From Nocardia sputorum (GTDB lineage: Bacteria > Actinomycetota > Actinomycetes > Mycobacteriales > Mycobacteriaceae), in NCBI RefSeq assembly GCF_027924405.1, contig NZ_AP026978.1:3534001-3598000 (forward strand): a stretch of DNA of 64,000 nucleotides, written 5' to 3'. Both the position numbers and the translations under genes were made by a program. Below are positions 9,795 through 17,832 of this stretch, one piece after another. Position 1 is the stretch's first letter. Each line of letters opens with the position of its first letter. The notes below the pieces were generated by a model. It had not been told where the DNA came from, made no database searches, and worked only from the letters and a program-made list of their open reading frames with translations.

Positions 9795-9820
9795 CATAAC
9801 AGAGCGATTGCTCTGTTATG
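9795..9820. promoter_or_regulatory. Perfect palindromic operator in front of tetR (9184-9786)
   Basis: Arms CATAACAGAGC (9795-9805) and GCTCTGTTATG (9810-9820) are exact inverse complements separated by GATT. The repeat overlaps the -10 region of the minus-strand tetR gene, whose start is nine bases away. This is the expected geometry for a TetR autoregulatory site. Confidence 0.85.
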
Positions 9821-9956
9821 AATTGTCAGGGCCCCTGGAAGCCGGAACAGACTCGGCGGCTACGTATTTCAGCAGGTAACAGGTACCGAGGAGTCTTCTC
9901 GGGGTACGCATCGGTACTTCCCGTGCTCGGTCCGGGCGACGCTACGATGGGGTACT

Positions 9957-9983
9957 GTTCGGTCCCTTCCCCCTTGACCGAAC
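9957..9983. promoter_or_regulatory. Inverted repeat upstream of the second tetR (10002)
   Basis: Arms GTTCGGTC (9957-9964) and GACCGAAC (9976-9983) are exact inverse complements with an 11-base spacer, ending 18 bases before the start codon. A TACGAT hexamer (9943-9948) lies just upstream and would place the transcript start at the left arm. Likely the autoregulatory site of the downstream TetR. Confidence 0.7.
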
Positions 9984-10001
9984 GAAGAGAACGGCGCGCG
10001 T

Positions 10002-10550
10002 ATGTCACGAGTGGTCACCAAGGAGCAGTACTACGACACCGGGTTGGAAGTGCTCGCCGAACTCGGCTTCAAAGGTCTGAACATCGGCGTACTGTGCCGG
10101 CAGCTCGGCGTCACCAGCGGGTCGTTCTATCACCACTTCGGCAGTTGGCAGGGCTTCGTCGACGCCCTGCTCGAACACTGGGAGAACCGCCAAGTGCGCA
10201 TCCTGGGCACCATGCCGTTCAACCAGGGCAATCCCGACGACGACATCCGCGCCATGTCCGACCTCGCCGCCGGACTGCATCACGCCGCCGAAGCCGCCAT
10301 CCGCGCCTGGGCGGCCAACGACGAATCGGTCAACCTCGCCCTCAAGCGCGTCGACGAATCCCGCAGACGCACCGTGCACAAAGCGATCAAAGGGGTCGTC
10401 GGCGACGACGACACCGCCGCCGTGGTCACCTCGTTGGGCATGGCCATGCTCGTCGGCTACCAGCAGATCGCCGCGGGCGGCGAGAACCTGTCACTGGACC
10501 AGCTGCTGGCCGAATACGCACGCCTGATCTACTCCCACGCCCAGCGCTGA
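10002..10550 (+). CDS. TetR/AcrR family transcriptional regulator
   Basis: A 182-residue regulator with an N-terminal HTH (LCRQLGVTSGSFYHHFGSWQ, residues about 31-50) and a helical C-terminal domain rich in Ala. The start ATG follows AAGAGAA weakly. It is convergent with the antiporter gene, with only seven bases between the stops. The inverted repeat at 9957-9983 suggests self-control. No other target is evident, because the divergent neighbour has its own, different palindrome. Confidence 0.88.
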   Translation: MSRVVTKEQYYDTGLEVLAELGFKGLNIGVLCRQLGVTSGSFYHHFGSWQGFVDALLEHWENRQVRILGTMPFNQGNPDDDIRAMSDLAAGLHHAAEAAIRAWAANDESVNLALKRVDESRRRTVHKAIKGVVGDDDTAAVVTSLGMAMLVGYQQIAAGGENLSLDQLLAEYARLIYSHAQR

Positions 10551-10557
10551 CCCGCCC

Positions 10558-12414
10558 TCACCCGAGCAGTTCATCGACGAAACACCAGCGCCACGCCTCA
10601 CCCGGCTCCACACTGCGCATCACCGGATGGCCACTGACCCCGTGATGCTTCGTCGCGTGATTGCCCGGCGAGGAGTCGCAGCAGGCCACGTGCCCGCACG
10701 CCAGGCACATCCGCAGATGCACCCACGCCAGCCCCTCCGCGACGCACTCGGCGCATTCGTCGGGCCCGGCGTAGGCACGCACCAGCGGCGCCTCCCGCAG
10801 ATGCGCGCACGCCTCCTGGGCCGCAGGCGCGGCCAGCGTTTCGACGCGCTCCTCCTCGGCCTCGTCGAAACGATCGATGATCGACTCCTCCAGATCCAAT
10901 TGCGCCAGCACATGCTGCAGGATCTCGTAGTCGACATGGCCCGAATCGCGCACCCGCAACACCGTTTCGCGTTCGGCTTGCAACATCGCCAACCGCAGCC
11001 GCCGGTACTCCGCGGTGGGTGTCACCTGTTCGGACTCCGCCCGCCCGAGCCGCTCCCACGCCGCGTTCGCCTTCCACGAGACCCGATCACGCAACGTCTG
11101 CACCACCCCGGGCGGCGTATCCGGTGTGATCTGCTGTTCGAGCGCCGCCAAACCGGCCGCCGTCGCCTGCTGCAACACATTCGCCTTCTGCAACGCGTCC
11201 TCGGCGCGACTGGGCGCACGCAACCGCAGCCACCGCACCAGCCACGGCAGCGAGGTGCCCTGCACCAGCAGCGTCCCCGCCACCACCACCAGCGCCAGCA
11301 GCTTCAGCACCGCCAGCAACGGCGTGTCCGGCGCCAGCAGCAGCACCGCCGCCAGCGTCACCACACCGCGCATCCCCGCCCACGACACCACCACCAGCTC
11401 ACGCACGCCCACCGCCGCGCCGCCGCCGAGGCTGCGCGACACCAGCGAGGAACCGAACACCCAGATCGGCCGCGCCAGCATCGTGGTGGCCAGCACCGCC
11501 AGCGCCGACCCCACCAGGGTGGCGTGATCGAGTTCGCTGTGCCACGCACCCTCCACGATCCCGCGCACCTGCAACCCGATCAGCACGAACACCGCGCTTT
11601 CCAGGATGAACTGGATCGTGCGCCAATTGATGCGCTCGGCGATGCGCGAGGCGGCGCTCTGCCAGGCCGGCGCGTTGTGCCCGAGGATCATGCCGCACAC
11701 CACCACCGCGATCACCCCCGAGGCGTGGATGCCCTCGGCGGGCAGATACGCCGCGAACGGCGCCAGGAACGACAGCGTCGTGTCCATCACCGGATCGGTG
11801 ATGCGTCGCCGCAGCATCGCCAGCAGATAGGCCACCACCACCCCGACCGCCGCGCCGCCACCGGCCGCGAGCAGGAAGTCCGCCCCGGCCGCCCACACCG
11901 ACACCGTGCCCGCCGTCGCGGCCAGCGCGGTCCGCAACGCCACCAGCGCGGTCGCGTCGTTGAACAGCGACTCGTCCTCCAGGATCGTCACGATCCGCCG
12001 CGGCATCCCGATCCGGCGTGCCACCGCCGTCGCGGCCACCGCGTCCGGGGGAGCCACCACCGCACCCAACGCCACGGCGACCGCGAACGGCACCGGCAGC
12101 AGCCACCACACCACCACCGCCACCGCGAACGTCGTGAACAACACCAACCCCACCGACAACAACGCGATCGTGCGCGCATTCGCCCGGAAATCCACCAGCG
12201 ACGTGCGGATCGCGGCGGTATACAGCAAAGGAGGCAGGAAACCGAGCAGAATGATCTCCGGCTCCAGGTGGATCTCCGGCACGAACGGCAGATACGACGC
12301 CGCGACCCCGCCCACCGTCAGTACCAGCGGTTCGGACACCCCGAACCGACGCGCCAGCGCCGCCAACGCGGCCGCCGACGCGACGAGAACAACCAGGCCG
12401 ATCGCGACATGCAC
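10558..12414 (-). CDS. CPA1-type Na+/H+ antiporter fused to a C-terminal UBP-type zinc finger
   Basis: A 618-residue fusion. Residues 1 to about 410 are a NhaP-like cation/proton antiporter with about 12 membrane segments. They include the APPDAVAAT and EDESLFNDATALV motifs, which hold the acidic residues of the transport site. A cytosolic helical region follows. The last about 85 residues carry the zinc-finger pattern CAHL, CAEC, CLACGHVACCDSS, NHATKHH and HPV of the UBP/BUZ domain, which in eukaryotes reads free ubiquitin C-termini. A GTG start is used, with GAGAAT six bases upstream. The fusion is known in actinobacteria, but the zinc-finger ligand in bacteria is not established. Confidence 0.9.
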   Translation of the reverse strand: MHVAIGLVVLVASAAALAALARRFGVSEPLVLTVGGVAASYLPFVPEIHLEPEIILLGFLPPLLYTAAIRTSLVDFRANARTIALLSVGLVLFTTFAVAVVVWWLLPVPFAVAVALGAVVAPPDAVAATAVARRIGMPRRIVTILEDESLFNDATALVALRTALAATAGTVSVWAAGADFLLAAGGGAAVGVVVAYLLAMLRRRITDPVMDTTLSFLAPFAAYLPAEGIHASGVIAVVVCGMILGHNAPAWQSAASRIAERINWRTIQFILESAVFVLIGLQVRGIVEGAWHSELDHATLVGSALAVLATTMLARPIWVFGSSLVSRSLGGGAAVGVRELVVVSWAGMRGVVTLAAVLLLAPDTPLLAVLKLLALVVVAGTLLVQGTSLPWLVRWLRLRAPSRAEDALQKANVLQQATAAGLAALEQQITPDTPPGVVQTLRDRVSWKANAAWERLGRAESEQVTPTAEYRRLRLAMLQAERETVLRVRDSGHVDYEILQHVLAQLDLEESIIDRFDEAEEERVETLAAPAAQEACAHLREAPLVRAYAGPDECAECVAEGLAWVHLRMCLACGHVACCDSSPGNHATKHHGVSGHPVMRSVEPGEAWRWCFVDELLG

Positions 12415-12541
12415 GGTGGAATTCTCGCAGAGCGCACGATCGGCAAATGGACCGCGCGGTAGATGACACGTGCGCGGTCCACCGAACTACTGTGCCCGGG
12501 CGCACCCACGCGCCATGCTTGTCGACGACAAGGAGGTAGAT

Positions 12542-13444
12542 ATGGAGGAGTTCGCGTCCTGGCGGGCGAACGGACGACGCCACACTCATCGCGGCCACCA
12601 GATCTTCTGGCGCGACGGAGGCGCAGGCGCCGACGGGACGCTGGTGTGCATCCACGGATTTCCCACCGCGTCCTGGGACTGGCATCGCATCTGGCCCGGT
12701 CTGTGCGAGCGTTTCGCTCGCGTCATCGCCCCCGACATGATCGGGTTCGGCTGGTCGGCCAAACCCCGCCACTACGACTACCGCATCACCGACCAAGCCG
12801 ACATCCACGAGAACCTGCTCCGCGAACAGGGCATCGGCCGGTACCACATCCTCGCCCACGACTACGGCGACAGCGTCGCCCAGGAACTGCTGGCCCGCGA
12901 CGCCGAACGCCGCGCGGCCGGCGACGAATCCCTGGTGATCGACTCGGTGTTCCTGCTCAACGGCGGCCTGTTCCCCGAAGCGCACCGCCCCCGCCCGGTG
13001 CAGCGGCTGCTGGCGAGCCCACTCGGCCCGCTGGTCGGTGTGCTGGGCAGCGAACGCACCTTCCACCGCAGCCTGGCCGCGGTGTTCGGGCCCGACACCA
13101 AACCCACCGGTGTCGAACTGCACCAATTCTGGCTGCTGTGGTGCAGCAAGCACGGAAAACGCAACGGCCACAAGCTCATTCGCTACATGGCCGAACGACG
13201 CAGGCAGCGGCAGCGCTGGGTGGGCGCCCTGCAGCAGGCCCAGATCCCCATCCGGTTCCTCAACGGCGTCACCGACCCGGTCTCCGGCGGCCATATGGCG
13301 CGCCGCTACCGCGAGCTGATCACCACCCCCGACGTGGTGGAACTGCCCCGCATCGGCCACTACCCGCAACTGGAAGCACCCGAGCAGACCCTGCAGGCGC
13401 TGCTGGAATTCCACGGCAACCGGGTGCACAAGCCCACCGCGTGA
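12542..13444 (+). CDS. Alpha/beta hydrolase, MEST (mesoderm-specific transcript)-like
   Basis: A 300-residue alpha/beta hydrolase. The oxyanion motif HGFPTASWDW starts at residue 38, and the nucleophile elbow AHDYGDS puts Asp107 in the nucleophile position, as in epoxide hydrolases and haloalkane dehalogenases. The blocks NGGLFPEAHRP, RQRWVGAL and IGHYPQLEAP closely match the vertebrate MEST/PEG1 lineage. The start at 12542 is fixed by AAGGAGG (12530-12536). A strong hairpin terminator follows. Probable epoxide or ester hydrolase; substrate unknown. Confidence 0.88.
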   Translation: MEEFASWRANGRRHTHRGHQIFWRDGGAGADGTLVCIHGFPTASWDWHRIWPGLCERFARVIAPDMIGFGWSAKPRHYDYRITDQADIHENLLREQGIGRYHILAHDYGDSVAQELLARDAERRAAGDESLVIDSVFLLNGGLFPEAHRPRPVQRLLASPLGPLVGVLGSERTFHRSLAAVFGPDTKPTGVELHQFWLLWCSKHGKRNGHKLIRYMAERRRQRQRWVGALQQAQIPIRFLNGVTDPVSGGHMARRYRELITTPDVVELPRIGHYPQLEAPEQTLQALLEFHGNRVHKPTA

Positions 13445-13452
13445 CCCCTGGT

Positions 13453-13481
13453 GTTGCGGACCGGCCGAGCCGGTCCGCAAC
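13453..13481 (+). terminator. Hairpin terminator after the MEST-like hydrolase
   Basis: A perfect 13-bp stem, GTTGCGGACCGGC (13453-13465) with its exact inverse complement (13469-13481), and a three-base loop CGA, nine bases after the stop codon. No T-tract, which is usual for actinobacterial terminators. Confidence 0.85.
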
Positions 13482-13492
13482 GACCACGCCAC

Positions 13493-13510
13493 CTATGGTA
13501 GACGCCATAG
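13493..13510. promoter_or_regulatory. TetR operator copy 1: CTATGGTAGACGCCATAG
   Basis: Six-base arms CTATGG and CCATAG with a six-base centre. It overlaps the TAGTAT -10 hexamer (13508-13513) of the tetR gene starting at 13520. The same element recurs at 14172-14189. Confidence 0.85.
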
Positions 13511-13519
13511 TATGGCGGT

Positions 13520-14131
13520 ATGGCAACCACACGTCGATCCCGCAACGCCCAAGCCCCACGTCCCCCCAGGGGCCAGGCACGGCAACGCATGATCGACGGC
13601 GCGATCGACTCCCTGCGCGTGCACGGCGCCAACGCCACCAGCGTCGACCGGGTCCTGGCCGCCACCGGCGCCCCACGCGGCTCGGTGTACCACCACTTTC
13701 CCGGCGGACGCACCGAGCTGATCACCGACGCCCTCGGCACCGCGGGCGAGCTGATGTCGACCTTCATCGAACGCCTGACCAGCGACAACGAACCCGCCGC
13801 CGCGCTGGACCGCTTCGCCGCGATGTGGCGGCGCACCCTGCTCGACAGCGATTTCCGCGCCGGCTGCCCGATCTTCGCGGTCGCCGTCGAAACCAACGAC
13901 GAAGCCCCGGAGTTCGCCCGCCTCGCCGGGGAGATCTTCGGCCGCTGGCAGCAGGCCCTCACCGGGATGCTGACCCGCCACGACGTGCCCGCCGACCGCG
14001 CGCACCGCCTGGCCACGCTGACGGTCGCCGCGTTCGAAGGCGCCATCGCGCTGTGCCGCGTCCACCACGACATCACGCCGCTCGACGACGCTGTCGCCAC
14101 GTTGCACGAGCTGATGCCCGCCGCGAGCTGA
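13520..14131 (+). CDS. TetR family regulator of the downstream crotonase-molybdoenzyme operon
   Basis: A 203-residue TetR regulator. The HTH is VDRVLAATGAPRGSVYHHFP (residues about 41-60), and the C-terminal half resembles the LmrA/YxaF group (FRAGCPIFAVAVE). TAGTAT lies exactly six bases before the ATG, so the mRNA is probably leaderless. Two near-identical palindromes flank the gene: one over its own promoter, one in front of the downstream crotonase gene. This gives a direct sequence argument that it represses itself and the crotonase-molybdopterin oxidoreductase operon. Inducer unknown; an acyl-CoA or an aromatic compound would fit the neighbours. Confidence 0.92.
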   Translation: MATTRRSRNAQAPRPPRGQARQRMIDGAIDSLRVHGANATSVDRVLAATGAPRGSVYHHFPGGRTELITDALGTAGELMSTFIERLTSDNEPAAALDRFAAMWRRTLLDSDFRAGCPIFAVAVETNDEAPEFARLAGEIFGRWQQALTGMLTRHDVPADRAHRLATLTVAAFEGAIALCRVHHDITPLDDAVATLHELMPAAS

Positions 14132-14170
14132 GCCACCCCGCCGCACGGCACGTCAGCCCTTGACACACCG

Positions 14171-14190
14171 ACTATGGTGAATGCCATAGT
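14171..14190. promoter_or_regulatory. TetR operator copy 2 with overlapping promoter for the 14281 operon
   Basis: Seven-base arms ACTATGG and CCATAGT with centre TGAATG; the core is the same element as at 13493-13510. TTGACA (14160-14165) sits just upstream and CATAGT (14185-14190) could be the -10 box with a 19-base spacer, so a bound repressor would block the promoter. Confidence 0.82.
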
Positions 14191-14280
14191 CGGGAACAGG
14201 GCCGCGCCACCCCCGAATAAGCCTCGCGCGGACACGATCTCGCCTTCCGCCCGCTGACACGCGCACCGAAGGAGCCACCG

Positions 14281-15252
14281 ATGCCCGCCGCCGACCTCCA
14301 CCTGGAAACGATCGAACTCGAACACACCGGGCGGGTACTCACCGCACGCGTCGTCGCACCACCGTTGAATTTCGTCACCACCGCCGTCGTCCGCGACCTC
14401 GACACCCTCACCGCCGCCGTCGACACCGACGACACGATCGGCGCGGTCGTGCTCACCGGAGGACTGCCCGGCCGCTTCCTCACCCACGCCGACCCCGCCG
14501 CCCTCAGCGGCATGATCGAACGACCCCACCCCTTCGTCCCCGCCCGCGCCGCCGCCCCGTTCCTGCGCGCCGCCGCGGCCGCGCTACGCGTACCCGGCGC
14601 CGCCGGCCTGGTCGAACGCCACGGCGGAGGCCTCGGCGCCGGCCTGGTCTGGGGCCACCGCTGGAAACGCACCACCCTGCGGATGAACCGCTCCCGCGTC
14701 GCCTACCTCGCCGCCATCAACGGACCCGCACTCGGCGGCGGCCACGAGATCGCACTGGCCTGCGACCTGCGCTACGCCGCCGACGCCGACCACGTACGCC
14801 TCGGCCAGATCGAGACACTGGCCAACCTCATCCCCGGCGGCGGCGCCACCCAACGCCTCACCCGCCTGCTCGGCGCCGCCAAAGCCATCGAAATCACCCT
14901 CGAAGGCACACCCTTCACCGCCCGCGAAGCATTGCGCCTCGGCCTGGTCCACCGCCTGCTGCCCGCCGCCGACCTGCTCGCCCAGACCCAGGCCACCGCG
15001 GCGCGGCTGGCCGCCCGCAACCCCGTCGCCGTCGCCGAACTCAAACGCGCCGTCTACTTCGGACCCGACAAAACCCTGTCCCGCGGCCTGGACGCCGAAC
15101 AAGCCGGATTCGTCTCCGTCGGCACCACCGCCGCGGCCGCCCGCACCACCCAAGCCTTCTTCCAAGACCTCGACCGTCTCGCCGACACCCCCTTCCTCGC
15201 CGACCCGCAACCCTGGCTGGACGGCACCCGCGTCGACCAGGTGAGCCGATGA
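14281..15252 (+). CDS. Enoyl-CoA hydratase/isomerase family protein
   Basis: Crotonase-family protein of 323 residues, longer than the usual 255-270. The second oxyanion segment INGPALGGGHEIALACDLRYA (near residues 146-166) and GQIETLANLIPGGGATQRL are intact. The first oxyanion segment (TGGLPGRFLTHADPAAL) departs from the usual GxxFxAGxD pattern and is followed by an Ala/Arg-rich insert. It overlaps the molybdopterin oxidoreductase by four bases (ATGA), so translation is coupled. GAAGGAG precedes the ATG. Regulated by the TetR operator at 14171-14190. Confidence 0.88.
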   Translation: MPAADLHLETIELEHTGRVLTARVVAPPLNFVTTAVVRDLDTLTAAVDTDDTIGAVVLTGGLPGRFLTHADPAALSGMIERPHPFVPARAAAPFLRAAAAALRVPGAAGLVERHGGGLGAGLVWGHRWKRTTLRMNRSRVAYLAAINGPALGGGHEIALACDLRYAADADHVRLGQIETLANLIPGGGATQRLTRLLGAAKAIEITLEGTPFTAREALRLGLVHRLLPAADLLAQTQATAARLAARNPVAVAELKRAVYFGPDKTLSRGLDAEQAGFVSVGTTAAAARTTQAFFQDLDRLADTPFLADPQPWLDGTRVDQVSR

Positions 15253-17489
15253 CCACCCCGCCCGCCACCGCCACGTGGCACAAGACCGCCTGCATCCTGT
15301 GCGAGAACAACTGCGGACTGCTCATCCAGCTCGACGACCGCCGCTTCGCCAAGATCCGCGGCGACAAAGACCACGTCGCCTCCGCCGGCTACACCTGCAA
15401 CAAGGCGCTACGCCTGGACCACTACCAGAACGGCGCAACCAGGCTCACCACCCCGCTGCGCCGCGAACCCGACGGCACCTTCACCGAAATCGACTGGGAC
15501 ACCGCCATTTCCGAGATCGCAGCCCGCTTGACGGCGATCAAGGACACCTACGGCGGCGACAAGATCTTCTACTACGGCGGCGGGGGACAGGGCAACCACC
15601 TCGGCGGCGCCTACAGCACCGCCCTGCGCCGCGCCCTCGGCAGCCGCTACCGCTCCAGCGCCCTGGCCCAGGAGAAGACCGGCGAAGGATGGGTCGACGC
15701 CCACCTCACCGGCGGCCACACCACCGGCGACTTCGAACACGCCGAAGTCTCGATCTTCCTCGGCAAAAACCCCTGGCAGTCCCACGGCGTCCCCCGCGCC
15801 CGCACCGTCCTGCAACAGATCGCCAAAGACCCCGCCCGCACCATGATCGTCATCGACCCGGTGCGCACCGAAACCGCCGACCTCGCCGACATCCACCTGC
15901 AACTCCGCCCCGGCACCGACGCCTGGTGCCTGGCGGCCCTGCTGGCGATCCTCGTCCAAGACGACCTGCTCGACCACGCCTTCCTCACCGAACACACCAC
16001 CGGATCCGACACCGTCCGCACCGACCTCGCCCACATCGACATCCCCGCCTACGCCGACATCTGCGGCGTCCCCGAAGATCTCCTGCGCAGCACCGCCCAC
16101 CGCATCGCCGCCGCGACCAGCGTCGCCACCTACGAAGACCTCGGCGTCCAGCAGAGCCCCAACAGCACCCTCATCTCCTACCTCGACAAACTGCTGTGGC
16201 TGCTCACCGGCAACTTCGCCAAACCAGGCGCCATGCAACCGCATTCCTGGATGGCGCCCCTGGCCGGCTACAGCCGCGAAGTCAAACGCAGCCCGGTCAC
16301 CGGCGCACCCCTGTTCGGCGGCATGCTGCCCTGCAACGCCATCGCCGAAGAAATCAGCACCGACCACCCCGACCGATTCCGCGCGATGATCATCGAATCC
16401 GCCAACCCCGCCCACTCCCTCGCCGACTCGACCGCGTTCCGCGACGCATTGCACGCCCTGGACCTGGTCGTCGTCATCGACATCGCCCGCACCGAAACCG
16501 CCCGCCACGCCGACTACGTCCTACCCGCCGCCAGCCAATTCGAGAAATGGGAAGCCACCTTCTTCAACCTCGAATTCCCGCACAACACCTTCCACCTGCG
16601 CGCCCCCGTCCTCGACCCACTACCCGGCACCCTGCCCGAACCCGAGATCTACGCCCGGCTGCTGCGCGAACTACACGCCGTCGGCCGCGGCACACTCACC
16701 CTGCTGCGCACCGCCGCGAAACTCGGACGACGCCCCTACGCCTGGACTTTCGCCGCCCTGCTGGCCACCGACAAATCCCTCGCCGGCCTCGCCCCCTACC
16801 TGCTGTACGAAACCCTCGGCCCCACCCTGCCCGACGGCGCGCGCTCCGCGGCCGTCCTGTGGGCACTGGCCCAGCGCGTCGCCAAGGTCTACCCGGCCGC
16901 GATGCGCCGCGCCGGACACCGCGACGCCGACGCACTGTTCGACGCCATCCTCACCAGCCGCTCCGGCGTCACCTTCACCCTCGACGACTACGACAACGCC
17001 TGGGACTACCTCCCACACCCCGACAAACGGATCCCACTGGCCATCCCCGAACTCCTGCACGCCCTACGCGACCTCGCCACCACACCAGCCACCCACACCA
17101 CCGCGGAATTCCCGTTCGTGCTGGCAGCAGGGGAGCGTCGCTCCTTCACCGCCAACACCATCTTCCGCGACGACACCTGGCGGCGCCGCGACCCCGAAGG
17201 CGCACTACGCCTCAACCCCGGCGACGCCACCCGCCTCGGCCTCACCACCGGCGACCGAGCCCGCATCACCACCCGCCGCGGCAGCGCCGTCGCCACCGTG
17301 GAAACCAACGACCGCATGCAACCCGGCCACGCCTCCCTGCCCAACGGCCTCGGCCTGGACCTGCCCACCGGCGACGGCACCCGCCGCACCGGCGTCGCCC
17401 CCAACGACCTCACCGACCTCACCTGGCGCGACGCCATCGCAGGCACCCCCTGGCACAAACACGTCCCCGCCCGCATCGAACCCGCCTGA
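15249..17489 (+). CDS. Molybdopterin-dependent oxidoreductase with N-terminal 4Fe-4S site
   Basis: A 746-residue cytoplasmic member of the DMSO-reductase / formate-dehydrogenase superfamily. Cys15, Cys18, Cys22 and Cys50 form the N-terminal [4Fe-4S] site (CILCENNCG, GYTCNK), followed by the bis-MGD cofactor domains and a C-terminal cofactor-binding beta domain with LNPGDATRLGLTTGD. No Tat signal or electron-transfer subunit is seen next to it. It overlaps the crotonase by four bases, forming a two-gene operon under the TetR. The pairing with a crotonase suggests oxidation of an organic substrate tied to acyl-CoA metabolism; the actual substrate is unknown. Confidence 0.9.
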   Translation: MTTPPATATWHKTACILCENNCGLLIQLDDRRFAKIRGDKDHVASAGYTCNKALRLDHYQNGATRLTTPLRREPDGTFTEIDWDTAISEIAARLTAIKDTYGGDKIFYYGGGGQGNHLGGAYSTALRRALGSRYRSSALAQEKTGEGWVDAHLTGGHTTGDFEHAEVSIFLGKNPWQSHGVPRARTVLQQIAKDPARTMIVIDPVRTETADLADIHLQLRPGTDAWCLAALLAILVQDDLLDHAFLTEHTTGSDTVRTDLAHIDIPAYADICGVPEDLLRSTAHRIAAATSVATYEDLGVQQSPNSTLISYLDKLLWLLTGNFAKPGAMQPHSWMAPLAGYSREVKRSPVTGAPLFGGMLPCNAIAEEISTDHPDRFRAMIIESANPAHSLADSTAFRDALHALDLVVVIDIARTETARHADYVLPAASQFEKWEATFFNLEFPHNTFHLRAPVLDPLPGTLPEPEIYARLLRELHAVGRGTLTLLRTAAKLGRRPYAWTFAALLATDKSLAGLAPYLLYETLGPTLPDGARSAAVLWALAQRVAKVYPAAMRRAGHRDADALFDAILTSRSGVTFTLDDYDNAWDYLPHPDKRIPLAIPELLHALRDLATTPATHTTAEFPFVLAAGERRSFTANTIFRDDTWRRRDPEGALRLNPGDATRLGLTTGDRARITTRRGSAVATVETNDRMQPGHASLPNGLGLDLPTGDGTRRTGVAPNDLTDLTWRDAIAGTPWHKHVPARIEPA

Positions 17490-17832
17490 CGACCCGGCAC
17501 CGAATCGCGGTGTACACACCGCATTTCCGCTCGAGCCGCTACCCTGATCGGCCACGGCTACGTGCCCCGACCACCCCGGATGCACCACAATTCCGCACCC
17601 ACCTGCCCGCACCACCGACGAGATCTGATCGCGCGCCGTCCTCTACCCGGGCACCCCGAGAACGGATGTCGGGTACGCCCGATCGCACAACACGGCATCC
17701 GCCTGCAACCCGCACACGGCGCACGCCAGGGGAGGGGAACAGCACAGTAGCAGCGCACCCCACGTCGGCTACCCGATCACCGCGCACACGCGGCACCGGC
17801 AGCCGGCGCAACACGGCATCACCCGCACCGCC
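17490..17832. other. Intergenic stretch between two convergent molybdopterin oxidoreductases
   Basis: No convincing gene. GCGGTGTACACACCGC (17507-17522) has seven-base inverted arms around AC just after the upstream stop and may be a protein site. A TACCCT hexamer (17540-17545) is not followed by a start codon at leaderless spacing. No long terminator hairpin was found. Confidence 0.5.
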
